From NCBI GenBank assembly GCA_016124855.1, contig WGMX01000008.1, positions 186,001 through 250,000 on the forward strand: DNA of 64,000 nt, read 5' to 3'. A program made the position numbers and the translations under genes. Below, piece after piece: positions 9,425 through 18,414 of the stretch. This stretch comes from Anaerolineaceae bacterium (GTDB lineage Bacteria > Chloroflexota > Anaerolineae > Aggregatilineales > Phototrophicaceae). How positions within the stretch are numbered: position 1 is the first letter of the stretch; each line of letters opens with the position of its first letter. The notes under the pieces were generated by a model that saw nothing but the letters and a program-made list of their open reading frames with translations, did no database searches and was not told the DNA's origin.

Positions 9425-11434
9425 CTAATCGCCTGTCGTGCCTGTGATTGGTTTTAGTGAAGTTGGCGCGCTTCCGGTTGATGAACTAGGTGCTTCGTCC
9501 TCTCGCCGGAACTGGCTCATATACAGGTCGTAATACGCGCCCTTCTTCTCTAGGAGGCTGTTGTGCGTACCGCGTTCGATAATCTCGCCATCCTTGAGTA
9601 CCAATACCTGATTAGCGTTGCGTATTGTGCTCAATCGGTGGGCAATAACAAAACTGGTACGCCCTTTCAAAAGTCCCTCAAATGCTTTCTGGATAAGCCG
9701 CTCAGTTCGGGTGTCTACGCTCGATGTTGCTTCATCAAGAATCAGAATGCGTGGACTCATCAACGCCACCCGCGCGATAGCGATTAATTGACGCTGCCCT
9801 TGGCTTAAGCCGCTGCCTCGCTCACCCAAAATGGTCTGATAACCCTGAGGTAAACGTTCGATAAACGAGTTCGCTGCTACCAACGTCGCCGCCGCAATGA
9901 CTTCTTCATCAGTCGCGTCCAACTTCCCATAACGGATATTATTCATCACCGTATCCGAAAACAGGAACGTGTCTTGAAGCACAATCCCAATTTGGCTGCG
10001 CAGGCTGGCAGCTGTTACATCCCGCACATCATTTCCATCAATTTTGACGGAACCCTTGGTCACATCATAAAAACGCGGCAGTAAATTCATAATGGTGGTC
10101 TTGCCAGCCCCGGTCGGGCCAACAATCGCTACTGTCTCGCCCGGCTCAGCGGTTAGGCTCACACCGCGCAGTACAGGTACTCCGCTCTTGTATTCGGCAA
10201 AAGCATTATCAAACTCAACCTTACCTTGAATTTGCGGTAATACTTTCGCATCAGGCTTATCAACCACGTTCGGCACTTCATCCATCAAACTGAAAATGCG
10301 TTCACCGCCTGCAATCGCACTTTGGATATTTGCCCACAACACCGCAATCTGTTGGATTGGACGGTTAAATTGTTGAACATAACTGAGGAAAGCAATAATC
10401 GTACCGATGGAAATTACTGCAGTTCCTAACAGTGGTTCATTTCTTAGAAGCGAAAGCCCGCCGACCACAACTACGATTGCCAGCGCCGCATATCCTAATG
10501 CTTCCAAAATGGGGTTAAGAGCGCTGGTAAACGCTGCAGCACGAACATTTGCATCGCGATTAGCGGCATTAGTACGCTTGAACTCCTCGATGTTTTCCTC
10601 TTCACGGTTAAACGCCTGAACTTCACGTACCCCGGCGATGCTCTCCTGCAAATTGGCGTTCACGCTCCCCATCTCTTCGCGGCTCTTGCGGAACGCCTTA
10701 CGGGCCTGCCCCGAAAAATAGACCGTGGCAATCGCCATAAATGGCACCACAGCAAGGCTCAAAAGAGCAAAGGGTGCATTAGTCTGAATCATCGTAATGA
10801 CGACCCAAATAATCAACAAAATGCTGCTCAACACATTGACCAGTGCGAAGCTCAATACCTGTTGAATGGTTTCCGAGTCATTTGTAAAGCGGCTCATGAT
10901 GTCGCCAGCTTCATGTTCGGAATAATAGCCTAGCGAGAGCTTATGAACATGTTTGAACACCCCAACACGAATCTCACGCAGTGCGTGTTGTCCTGCCCAA
11001 GCCATAAAATAGAACATGATACCAGACATAAAGGAACCGCCAACAAACAACGCGACCAACAGACCCACAAGCCGCAGCAATCCAGCAATGCGGGCATCCT
11101 TCGCTTGGTCAGCCGGCATCTTGCTATAGTCGGTCGTATCAAACCAGCAGTTCGACAATTCGCTGCTCTGATTATTATCTCCGCTGCTTTGCATCAGCGA
11201 GGCAAACGGGTTTTGCGTCACAATATAGCAGTCTACAGCCTGCCCTAACAACTTCGGGGTCATGATTTGCGTCCATGTTACCGCAAACATCAAGATAAGA
11301 ACGACAATCAGTGCATACCATCGTTGGCGAAAATAGGGCCAAAAACGGGCCAGCGTCGCGCTCACACTTTTGGGCTTAACAATATCCTTGTCCATGAGAC
11401 GGCGCATGCCGTCTCCACCACCCATAAATCCCAT
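9425..11434 (-). CDS. Heterodimeric ABC exporter subunit, catalytically competent half
   Basis: Half-transporter of 669 aa: six-helix membrane domain, then one nucleotide-binding domain. Walker A GPTGAGKTT starts at residue 439, the signature is LSQGQRQL, Walker B is ILILDEATSSVD with the catalytic glutamate, and the switch loop has FVIAHRLSTI. These are the consensus residues of the active subunit in TM287/288- or BmrCD-type exporters. Between the first two helices there is an unusually long extracellular insert (roughly residues 72-120, rich in S, N, D and Q, with one cysteine). It starts five bases after the partner gene, behind the MarR gene. Likely substrates are drugs, lipids or a peptide-like product; the divergent ATP-grasp operon makes the last idea attractive but unproven. 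Confidence 0.93.
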   Translation of the reverse strand: MGFMGGGDGMRRLMDKDIVKPKSVSATLARFWPYFRQRWYALIVVLILMFAVTWTQIMTPKLLGQAVDCYIVTQNPFASLMQSSGDNNQSSELSNCWFDTTDYSKMPADQAKDARIAGLLRLVGLLVALFVGGSFMSGIMFYFMAWAGQHALREIRVGVFKHVHKLSLGYYSEHEAGDIMSRFTNDSETIQQVLSFALVNVLSSILLIIWVVITMIQTNAPFALLSLAVVPFMAIATVYFSGQARKAFRKSREEMGSVNANLQESIAGVREVQAFNREEENIEEFKRTNAANRDANVRAAAFTSALNPILEALGYAALAIVVVVGGLSLLRNEPLLGTAVISIGTIIAFLSYVQQFNRPIQQIAVLWANIQSAIAGGERIFSLMDEVPNVVDKPDAKVLPQIQGKVEFDNAFAEYKSGVPVLRGVSLTAEPGETVAIVGPTGAGKTTIMNLLPRFYDVTKGSVKIDGNDVRDVTAASLRSQIGIVLQDTFLFSDTVMNNIRYGKLDATDEEVIAAATLVAANSFIERLPQGYQTILGERGSGLSQGQRQLIAIARVALMSPRILILDEATSSVDTRTERLIQKAFEGLLKGRTSFVIAHRLSTIRNANQVLVLKDGEIIERGTHNSLLEKKGAYYDLYMSQFRREDEAPSSSTGSAPTSLKPITGTTGD

Positions 11435-11439
11435 ATTGC

Positions 11440-13383
11440 TTACATGGCCTCCTGAGTTTCAGGCTTAATATCGGCTTCATTGACCTCTACATCGCCAACC
11501 AACTGTGAGTGATATATCTCTGCGTAGATGGCACTGTCTTCCATCAATTCTTCGTGCTTGCCCCGCGCCACAATCTGACCTTTGTCCAGAACAAGGATCT
11601 GATCAGCGTTCACAACGGTGCTGATGCGCTGGGCAATAACAAAACTGGTGCGCCCATGCATCAGGTTATCGAGCGCCTTCTGGATATGGTATTCAGTCAT
11701 CAAGTCCACGCTGCTGGTCGAGTCATCCAAGATCAACAAACGTGGGTTGAGTAATAATGCACGAGCAATAGCAACACGCTGTTTTTGACCACCAGATAAT
11801 GTCGAACCTCGTTCACCTACAGGTGTATCGTACCCTTGCGGAAAGGTCATAATAAAGTCGTGGGCTGCTGCAGCTTTTGCCGCTGCAATCACCTCATCCA
11901 TGGTCGCCTCAGGTCGCCCAAAAGCAATATTGTCACGAATGGTTCCACCGAATAGATTCGTTTCTTGCAGCACGATACCAATTTGTGAACGCAAGCTGTC
12001 AATCGTTACATCGCGCACGTCGCGTCCATCGATAAGCACTTGTCCTTCGCTTGCATCATAGAAGCGGGGTAGCAAATTGATGATGCTGGTCTTGCCACTG
12101 CCTGTCGCCCCCAGAAGCGCGACTGTTTGTCCCGGTGTCGCAACAAAACTCACGTTCTTGAGTACCGGCTCGCTTCCACCAATATAACGGAAAGTCACGT
12201 CTTTGAATTCGACATTTCCCTTAATTTCGGTCAGGGTTATTGCTCCCGGCTTATCCTCGACATCATTCTTAGCATCAAGAATTTCGAAGATACGTGTTGA
12301 GGATGCACCTGCCTGCGCCATCTGTGAAATGATAAAACCTAATTGCGCCAGCGGCAGGAACAAAAATGTCAAGTAAAGACTGAATTTCTGATATTCACCA
12401 AGCGTCAAACCGTTGTTGATGATCGACTTGCCGCCGAAATACAGAATGCCCGCTTGCCCGATTTGTGCCACCAAAAACACAACCGGAAACAAGAACGTAA
12501 ACGTCCGTGAAACCTTTAAACTTTGGGTCAGAACATCATCAGCAGCTTTGGTGAAGCGCTTCTCTTCATAAGGCTCACGCACGAAGGCCTTCACCACTTT
12601 GATGCCAGCCAACGACTCTTGAAGCACGGTATTTAAGGCAGATATTCGCTGCTGAATGGCTACAAATAACGGCTGACTGATTGCACCGAAAAACGCGAAC
12701 ACAATCATTGCGATTGGCAAAGTCGGTAACGCCACCAAGGTCAACTGCCAGTTTGTCGCGAACAAAATCACCAGAATTAAAACTATCAACACCAATGATG
12801 ACACCGCTTGCATCAAACCTTGGGCAATGAAAAGCCGCACCTTTTCCACATCATCTGTCGCCCGTATCATCAATTGTCCGGTCTGGTTTTGATCATGATA
12901 GGTGAACGATAAGCGCTGAATTTTTGAAAAGATTTCGTTGCGCATGTCGAAAGCTGCACCCTGTGACATGCGTTCCGCAAAGTACGCCTGTAGGAATGAA
13001 AAAACGCCTCGCGCTATCGCAAACGCCACTATAAATAACCCGGCATTAATGAGCAATGTTTGTGCATTTGCTTGGTCGGTCTTGACTTGATCCAATGTCT
13101 TGCCTACTTGTGCGAGTGCCAATGGTTGTACAAAAGCCGGAACTTTGTTCAACACCGTGTCCGCTATAAACCCGTTTGTTACCGCGTCAGTCATGTTTTG
13201 GGTTAGCTGCGGTACAGCCAATTGAGCAAGCGTTGCAATCAACAATGCAACATAGGCTATGATAGGAATACTACCTTGATTTCTAAGATAACGAATGGCG
13301 CGTCCTAGTCCGCCGTTGCTGGCTGGCTTCGCCGCTCCTCGCCCCCTTCGTCCCGCCGATCCTTGCGTCGCTTGAACCTGCAC
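11440..13383 (-). CDS. Heterodimeric ABC exporter subunit, degenerate-site half
   Basis: Partner half-transporter. The GTG at 13383 is preferred because GAGGAGG (13393-13399 on the opposite strand) lies nine bases ahead of it; a longer frame reaches a TTG at 13425. Length from GTG is 647 aa. An R/G/A-rich N-terminal tail is followed by six helices and a nucleotide-binding domain with Walker A GATGSGKTS, signature LSGGQKQR, Walker B LLILDDSTSSVD with Asp in place of the catalytic Glu, and Gln in the switch position (FVIAQRIST). This substitution pattern is the hallmark of the degenerate subunit of heterodimeric exporters such as TM287. It is co-transcribed with the MarR gene upstream and the active subunit downstream. 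Confidence 0.93.
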   Translation of the reverse strand: MQVQATQGSAGRRGRGAAKPASNGGLGRAIRYLRNQGSIPIIAYVALLIATLAQLAVPQLTQNMTDAVTNGFIADTVLNKVPAFVQPLALAQVGKTLDQVKTDQANAQTLLINAGLFIVAFAIARGVFSFLQAYFAERMSQGAAFDMRNEIFSKIQRLSFTYHDQNQTGQLMIRATDDVEKVRLFIAQGLMQAVSSLVLIVLILVILFATNWQLTLVALPTLPIAMIVFAFFGAISQPLFVAIQQRISALNTVLQESLAGIKVVKAFVREPYEEKRFTKAADDVLTQSLKVSRTFTFLFPVVFLVAQIGQAGILYFGGKSIINNGLTLGEYQKFSLYLTFLFLPLAQLGFIISQMAQAGASSTRIFEILDAKNDVEDKPGAITLTEIKGNVEFKDVTFRYIGGSEPVLKNVSFVATPGQTVALLGATGSGKTSIINLLPRFYDASEGQVLIDGRDVRDVTIDSLRSQIGIVLQETNLFGGTIRDNIAFGRPEATMDEVIAAAKAAAAHDFIMTFPQGYDTPVGERGSTLSGGQKQRVAIARALLLNPRLLILDDSTSSVDLMTEYHIQKALDNLMHGRTSFVIAQRISTVVNADQILVLDKGQIVARGKHEELMEDSAIYAEIYHSQLVGDVEVNEADIKPETQEAM

Positions 13384-13431
13384 GTTTCGTTTCCTCCTCA
13401 GAAACAATTCATTAACAAGAAACAACCTGCC

Positions 13432-13932
13432 CTATTCGGTACATTTATCCGAATAAGGTTCAGATGTCGGATTATCGTGGTTCGTGTAAATCAACAAGGC
13501 TTTTTCTAATGACGATACAACCATGTGTTGTTCCTCTATGGGAAGTACAGAAAGTAACTTCGCAATAGCAGCATGTCTATGACTTAGGTTCTCGCCCACA
13601 ATCTGGTTGGCGTCTTCGCTGAGAAACAGTCGCATCAATCGCGCATCATTTTCATCGGCTTTTCGCTCAACTAATCCCATCGCCTCCATCGCCCGTATCG
13701 CCGTCGATACCGCAGGTGGTGTAATTTCTAGCAGCTCGGCTAATTCTTTTTGTGCCGTTCCCGGATGACGATAGAGCATGTTCAGCATATGTAACTGATT
13801 GATACTTAGATCTTTGAATATGTGATTGTGGTGTCTACGTTGTGACATCAACTTGAAAGACGAATCGAAAACACGCATAAACCTAGCTGCCAACTCGCTG
13901 GTAGCTAGGCGGTCATCATCTTTTGAATCCAT
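13432..13932 (-). CDS. MarR-family transcriptional regulator
   Basis: Winged-helix repressor of 166 aa. The recognition region reads GTAQKELAELLEITPPAVSTAIRAMEAMGLVERKADENDARLMRLFLS, here given by its pieces GTAQKELAEL, TPPAVSTAIRAME and the wing DENDARL. It is the first gene of the minus-strand transcript with the two ABC exporter halves, an arrangement typical of ligand-responsive MarR-exporter pairs. It also faces the divergent ATP-grasp operon across a 205-base control region containing an A/T-rich palindrome, so it may regulate both directions. The inducing ligand is unknown; the exported substrate is the usual candidate in this family. Confidence 0.93.
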   Translation of the reverse strand: MDSKDDDRLATSELAARFMRVFDSSFKLMSQRRHHNHIFKDLSINQLHMLNMLYRHPGTAQKELAELLEITPPAVSTAIRAMEAMGLVERKADENDARLMRLFLSEDANQIVGENLSHRHAAIAKLLSVLPIEEQHMVVSSLEKALLIYTNHDNPTSEPYSDKCTE

Positions 13933-13973
13933 TGCATACTCAATTTTAGCTAGGGACAGGTTCGCCAGAAATC

Positions 13974-13991
13974 AGTTAATTAACTTAACTA
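13974..13991. promoter_or_regulatory. Probable MarR operator
   Basis: AGTTAATTAACT (13974-13985) is a perfect 12-base palindrome, followed by a second half-site TTAACTAAG. MarR proteins commonly bind TTAGTTAA-type dyads like this. It lies 42 bases upstream of the MarR start and within the divergent control region. Confidence 0.5.
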
Positions 13992-14028
13992 AGTGAATGA
14001 TAGAACTGAATTACAGCTTCGTCAAGAT

Positions 14029-14050
14029 ACATGAATCGTCAGATTCATGT
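14029..14050. promoter_or_regulatory. Perfect 8-6-8 inverted repeat upstream of the ATP-grasp operon
   Basis: ACATGAAT-CGTCAG-ATTCATGT pairs exactly over eight bases. It is placed just upstream of the predicted promoter of the plus-strand operon, so it could be an activator or repressor site. Its sequence differs from the neighbouring MarR-like palindrome, which suggests a second regulator. Confidence 0.45.
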
Positions 14051-14066
14051 GCAGGCCGATAGAATT

Positions 14067-14094
14067 TTGTCGTTTAAGTCTGACGTGCTATCAT
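14067..14094 (+). promoter_or_regulatory. Predicted sigma70-type promoter for the ATP-grasp operon
   Basis: TTGTCG (14067-14072), a 16-base spacer and TATCAT (14089-14094). Transcription would start near 14101, about 37 bases ahead of the ATG at 14138. Confidence 0.5.
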
Positions 14095-14137
14095 CTTGCA
14101 CATTATCCTTAACGTACTGCACCCACAGGATGTTCAA

Positions 14138-15334
14138 ATGTCGCAACCAACTATTTTGTGCATGGCGAGTTATTTTAAAGGCGAAGCCTTCATGCGGCAG
14201 GCGAAAAAAGAGGGAGCAAAGGTCTTTCTCCTTACCGAAGAAAAGATTGCACACGAAAAGTGGCCACGCGAAAGTCTGGATGAAGTTTTCCTAATGCCGG
14301 ACATGACGAAAGTGCAAGATTTGATTAATGCTATTAGCTATTTGTTCCGCGCGAACAAAATTGACCAAATCGTTGCCCTAGACGAATACGATGTTGAAAA
14401 TGTCGCAACCCTTCGCGAACATTTGCGCCTTCCCGGAATGGGACAAACCCATACCCGCTATTTCCGTGATAAATTAGCCATGCGGATGCGTGCGAGGGAA
14501 AATGGCATTCGTGTACCAAGTTTTACGTCCGTATTTAACTACGATACTGTTCGTGAATTTATGGATAAAGTACCTGCCCCTTGGGTGCTAAAACCGCGTA
14601 CCGAAGCCAGCACCATGGGTATCAAAAAAATCAATAATTCAGAAGAACTTTGGCGTTGGTTTGACCAACTTGGCGATCAACAATCGGGCTTTTTGTTGGA
14701 GCAGTTTGTTCCCGGAGACGTTTATCATGTCGATTCGGTGATTTGGGATGGAAAGATTGTCTTCTCAAGTTCTCAAAAATATGGCAAACCACCGTTGAGT
14801 ATCTACCATGACGGGGGCATATTCACGACGCAAACATTGTCGCCAAAATCAAAGGACGCGGTAGCACTCAAAGCGATAAACGCTGCCATGGTGAAATCAC
14901 AAGGTATGGAACGCGGAGTAACCCACGCCGAGTTTATTAAAGGTCACGCCGACGGTGAAATGTACTTTCTGGAAGTCGCCGCAAGGGTCGGCGGAGCTAA
15001 TATCGCTGACCTTATTGAGTATTCGACCGGTGTTAATCCTTGGGCAGAATGGGCACGCCTAGAAGTGGCAACTATTCGCGGTGAAGCTTATATCCCGCCA
15101 AAAATAGTTCAGAAATATGGCGGGCTTATTAATACATTGGCACGGCAGGAACATCCAGATATGTCAGCCTATAATGATCCGGAGGTGGTCTGGAAATCGG
15201 ACAAAAAAGACCACGCGGGTCTTATCGTCGTTTCGGAGAAAATAGAACGTGTCAACGAGTTATTAGAGAGTTATGTACAACGATTCTCTAACGACTTTCT
15301 GGCTGTGGCAGCCCCCAAGGAGTCGGCTCACTAA
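14138..15334 (+). CDS. ATP-grasp carboxylate-amine ligase-like protein
   Basis: Cytosolic ATP-grasp enzyme of 398 aa. The ATG at 14138 is chosen because AGGA lies seven bases upstream; a TTG-initiated frame runs 14 codons further back. An N-terminal Rossmann-like pre-domain (ILCMASYFKGEAFM) precedes the ATP-grasp fold: WVLKPRTEASTMGI supplies the ATP lysine and glycine-rich loop, and VTHAEFI with MYFLEVAARVGGANI supplies the metal and phosphate ligands. This layout is seen in carbamoyl-phosphate/biotin-carboxylase-like ligases that join a carboxylate to an amine through an acyl phosphate. The partner substrates are unknown. It is the first gene of a five-gene plus-strand set with two more ATP-grasp enzymes. 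Confidence 0.88.
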   Translation: MSQPTILCMASYFKGEAFMRQAKKEGAKVFLLTEEKIAHEKWPRESLDEVFLMPDMTKVQDLINAISYLFRANKIDQIVALDEYDVENVATLREHLRLPGMGQTHTRYFRDKLAMRMRARENGIRVPSFTSVFNYDTVREFMDKVPAPWVLKPRTEASTMGIKKINNSEELWRWFDQLGDQQSGFLLEQFVPGDVYHVDSVIWDGKIVFSSSQKYGKPPLSIYHDGGIFTTQTLSPKSKDAVALKAINAAMVKSQGMERGVTHAEFIKGHADGEMYFLEVAARVGGANIADLIEYSTGVNPWAEWARLEVATIRGEAYIPPKIVQKYGGLINTLARQEHPDMSAYNDPEVVWKSDKKDHAGLIVVSEKIERVNELLESYVQRFSNDFLAVAAPKESAH

Positions 15335-15407
15335 CAAGCGTTGAATACAAATGGCACGTTAAGCTTCGATTAACATGTTGTACAATTGGTTAGCATTTAT
15401 TCTCAAG

Positions 15408-15426
15408 ACCAAGCAAATCGCTTGGT
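15408..15426 (+). promoter_or_regulatory. Hairpin immediately upstream of the subtilase gene
   Basis: ACCAAGC-AAATC-GCTTGGT forms a perfect 7-bp stem in the 110-base gap between the first ATP-grasp gene and the subtilase. It is not followed by a strong T run. It may be an operator or a processing/attenuation hairpin that lowers downstream expression. Confidence 0.4.
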
Positions 15427-15444
15427 TCTATCATTGTGTTGCCA

Positions 15445-16602
15445 ATGTCTGCACCCAAATTTACATCAAACTATCCAAACTTCAAAGCCGGTGAACCTAC
15501 CTTGCTTTCGACGCCAGAGCGCACCAATGCTTCAACCGCGTTCAATGGCTCAGGAGTGACAATTGCTTTTATCGACTCGGGATTTTATCCTCATCCTGAT
15601 CTCGACGGTCGCATTCTCGTACATGCAGATGCTTCTACTAACCACGTCGTTGAACAAACTTCATCCTTTACTACAAATGATCTGAGCTGGCACGGTCAAA
15701 TGACCAGTGTCATCGCCTGTGGTGACGGAAAAACTTCCAACGGGAAATATCGAGGAATCGCTTCAGGCGCAAACTTGGTTTTGGTGAAGGTTAGTACGCC
15801 AGCCGGTCACATAAAAGAAGCTGATATTTTGCGGGGTATACGTTGGGTAATCGATACCTACCAACGCTTCAATGTTCGGGTGGTCAACATCTCGGTTGGT
15901 GGGGACTTTGTTTATAATAAGGCTGATCATTACCTCCATAAGGCAATCCGCAAGCTAACGAAAGCGGGAGTAACAGTGGTTGTGGCTGCCGGAAACCGCC
16001 ATATCAATTATTTACTCCCACCAGCGAGCGCCGCTGACGCCATTACAGTTGGTGGTTTTGACGACCATAATTCACTCGATCAATCCCAGTGGACGATTTA
16101 TCAACACAATTACGGGATCGTGTATGATGGCACGGCCAAACCAGAGTTAATCGCGCCCGCTAATTGGTTGGTATCACCAATAATGCCGCATTCAAGTGTT
16201 GCCCGCGAAGCCTACTGGCTAGGACAATTACTTCTCAAGCCTACAGAACAAGAGATCCAACACCTCCTTACAGAAGGCTACAACGATCTTGGGTTTCAAC
16301 GAGATGAGATTAATAAAGATGAAGGCTTGTATCACAAACTCGAGACGCGCATTCATGCTCATAAAATAGTGGATACCCAACACCAACATGTAGACGGCAC
16401 ATCGGTTGCCGCGCCGATTGTGACTTCCGTTATCGCACAGATGCTGCAAGCAAATCCGCGTTTGACACCCCGCGAAATACGCGCTATTCTGACGCGCACA
16501 GCTCGGCGGCTCGTGGGGGTCCCTAGTGAACTACAGGGCGCAGGGGTATTGAACGCAGCAGCAGCCGTACAAACCGCTTTTGAAACATCAAATATGAAAT
16601 GA
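15445..16602 (+). CDS. Subtilisin-like (S8) serine peptidase without signal peptide
   Basis: Subtilase of 385 aa counted from the ATG at 15445; a GTG three codons earlier is also possible and no good ribosome site decides. The triad is Asp44 in IAFIDSGFYPHPDL, His83 in WHGQMTSVIA and Ser320 in DGTSVAAP, with oxyanion Asn184 in AAGNRH. About 90 residues between the core and the serine loop form a charged, helix-rich insertion. There is no signal peptide, pro-domain or membrane anchor, so the enzyme should act in the cytosol. Embedded among three ATP-grasp genes it could trim a peptide substrate or mature a modified protein, as subtilases do in some peptide pathways; this is inference. Confidence 0.92.
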   Translation: MSAPKFTSNYPNFKAGEPTLLSTPERTNASTAFNGSGVTIAFIDSGFYPHPDLDGRILVHADASTNHVVEQTSSFTTNDLSWHGQMTSVIACGDGKTSNGKYRGIASGANLVLVKVSTPAGHIKEADILRGIRWVIDTYQRFNVRVVNISVGGDFVYNKADHYLHKAIRKLTKAGVTVVVAAGNRHINYLLPPASAADAITVGGFDDHNSLDQSQWTIYQHNYGIVYDGTAKPELIAPANWLVSPIMPHSSVAREAYWLGQLLLKPTEQEIQHLLTEGYNDLGFQRDEINKDEGLYHKLETRIHAHKIVDTQHQHVDGTSVAAPIVTSVIAQMLQANPRLTPREIRAILTRTARRLVGVPSELQGAGVLNAAAAVQTAFETSNMK

Positions 16603-16614
16603 GCGACAACCTAC

Positions 16615-17334
16615 ATGAACCGTGAATATCATCGTTGGTACAGCCCTGCGCTGAATCGTGATATGGAACTCTTGATTTTTGGTCATGCGGGAGCCAAAGT
16701 TTTGGTTTTCCCAACCTCAAAAGGGAAATATTACGAGTGGGAAGATCGCGGCATGATGGGAACACTCGGAGAGCAGCTAGAACGCGGATGGCTGCAAATC
16801 TGCTGTGTGGATAGTGTTGACGCCGAAAGTTGGTATAACTACGGCATACATCCCGGCGCACGGGCATGGCGACACACCCAATACGACAATTATCTTTACC
16901 ATGAAGTTCTTCCTCTACTCAGCAACAAGAACTGGAATCCTTTCTTAATGACAATGGGAGCTAGTTTTGGTGCGTTCCACGCGATGAGCTTTGGGTTACG
17001 TCATCCCGATAAAGTTGACCGGATTATCGGATTAAGCGGACTTTATGATATTCGTGGATTTACAGGCGGATATTCGGATGATAATGTCTACATGAATAAT
17101 CCGATGCAGTTCATAGCTAATGAACATGATAACGGGCGACTTGCTTTATTACGCCATATCGACATTATTATGGCGAGTGGAAAGGATGACCGGTTGATGA
17201 ACAGCGCCCGGAGTTTTTCCGGGTTGTTGTGGGGCAAAGGCATCGGAAATGCACTGCGGGAATGGGATGGCTGGTCACACGATTGGCCTTACTGGCAGAA
17301 AATGGTCCAAATTTATGTTAACGGGCATGATTAG
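16615..17334 (+). CDS. Alpha/beta-hydrolase esterase-like protein
   Basis: Compact 239-aa hydrolase resembling the putative esterase family (COG4947-like, from memory). The nucleophile elbow is GASFG in MTMGASFGAFHAMSFG; an acidic residue in ASGKDDRL and a histidine in WSHDWPYW complete a plausible triad. The N-terminus (NREYHRWYSPALNRDMELL) is typical of this group and there is no signal peptide. It starts 12 bases after the subtilase stop. Families like this hydrolyse small esters or thioesters; in this context it could release or deacylate an ATP-grasp product, but no substrate is visible. Confidence 0.85.
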   Translation: MNREYHRWYSPALNRDMELLIFGHAGAKVLVFPTSKGKYYEWEDRGMMGTLGEQLERGWLQICCVDSVDAESWYNYGIHPGARAWRHTQYDNYLYHEVLPLLSNKNWNPFLMTMGASFGAFHAMSFGLRHPDKVDRIIGLSGLYDIRGFTGGYSDDNVYMNNPMQFIANEHDNGRLALLRHIDIIMASGKDDRLMNSARSFSGLLWGKGIGNALREWDGWSHDWPYWQKMVQIYVNGHD

Positions 17335-17358
17335 TAGGCAACTGGCATTAACATTGGT

Positions 17359-17364
17359 TATAAT
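17359..17364 (+). promoter_or_regulatory. Possible -10 element of an internal promoter
   Basis: TATAAT lies 34 bases ahead of the second ATP-grasp gene, in the 63-base gap after the esterase gene. No good -35 hexamer is seen at the right distance, so this is tentative. Confidence 0.3.
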
Positions 17365-17397
17365 CCCTCAAAATTAGTAACGATTGTTGGAGGCGCG

Positions 17398-18411
17398 ATG
17401 ATGGCAACCAGAAAGACCTCTCCTGCTGCGAAGACCACTGCACCAAAAGCGACCTCACGAACCCCGAAAGCTCCCAAAGAACCTCTGAAAATAGGCCTAT
17501 TTGTAGGGCGCGAATGGTCTTGGCCGCCTGCTTTCATCGAAGAGGTAAACCAACGCAATGAAGGCGTAACTGCGGAATATGTCAAAGTGGGTGGCACAAG
17601 TATGAACGAGCCATGCCCCTACCGCGTTATCGTGGATCGCATCTCACATGAAGTTCCTTACTACCGCTCATATTTGAAGAATGCAGCGCTGCAAGGTACT
17701 AAAGTCATCAATGATCCATTTATGTGGACAGCAGACGATAAATTCTTCGGGGCGTCATTGGCTGATCGCTTGGGTGTTGCATCCCCAAAAACACTTGTAC
17801 TTCCTAACAAAGATTATGTACCGGGCATCGTACACAACGAAAGCCTGCGTAACCTGACTTATCCCATGGACTGGAATGCGCTAGTTGAAAAAGTCGGTGG
17901 AATGCCCTGCGTCTTGAAAGATGCGCATGGTGGAGGGTGGAAAGAAGTATATGTCGTTACCTCCGTCCCTGAACTCATCTGGCATTACAACGAGAGTGGT
18001 TTGCTGACGATGGTATTGCAAGAGTTCATTCAGTGGGATAATTACGCCCGCTGTATGTGCCTCGGTCAAGACGAGATTTACGTGATGAAGTATGACCCGA
18101 CACAGCGAAAGTACCACGAACAACATGATTTCTCGCCTGAACTTTACGAACGTATTGTAAGAGACGCCAAGACGCTAGTTAAGGCATTTGGATATGATAT
18201 GAATACGGTAGAATTCGCCGTTAAAGATGGGATACCTTACGCCATCGACTTTATGAATCCCGCGCCAGATATGGATGTCAATTCGTTGGGCAAAGTGCAT
18301 TTTGACTGGATGGTCACCCACATGGCTGATATGTGCATACGACTGGCGAAGTCCAAAGAGGCTACCCGCGACCGCTATTATTGGGGCAAGCTCGGCAAAG
18401 GTAGCAATTAA
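17398..18411 (+). CDS. ATP-grasp ligase-like protein with basic N-terminal tail
   Basis: ATP-grasp protein of 337 aa. Two adjacent ATGs (17398 and 17401) follow GGAGG (17389-17393); the second has the better 7-base spacing. The first 30 residues are a low-complexity K/A/T/P tail, unlike the rest, then a Rossmann-like domain starts at LKIGLFVGREWSWP. ATP-grasp elements are PCVLKDAHGGGWKEVY, the VLQEFIQWDNYARC strand, and TVEFAVKDGIPYAIDFMNPA with the metal-binding acidic and Asn residues. Cysteines cluster in ARCMCLGQ. It stands three bases ahead of the circularly permuted ATP-grasp gene, so the two are surely co-translated and may act in sequence on one substrate. Confidence 0.85.
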   Translation: MMATRKTSPAAKTTAPKATSRTPKAPKEPLKIGLFVGREWSWPPAFIEEVNQRNEGVTAEYVKVGGTSMNEPCPYRVIVDRISHEVPYYRSYLKNAALQGTKVINDPFMWTADDKFFGASLADRLGVASPKTLVLPNKDYVPGIVHNESLRNLTYPMDWNALVEKVGGMPCVLKDAHGGGWKEVYVVTSVPELIWHYNESGLLTMVLQEFIQWDNYARCMCLGQDEIYVMKYDPTQRKYHEQHDFSPELYERIVRDAKTLVKAFGYDMNTVEFAVKDGIPYAIDFMNPAPDMDVNSLGKVHFDWMVTHMADMCIRLAKSKEATRDRYYWGKLGKGSN

Positions 18412-18414
18412 ACA

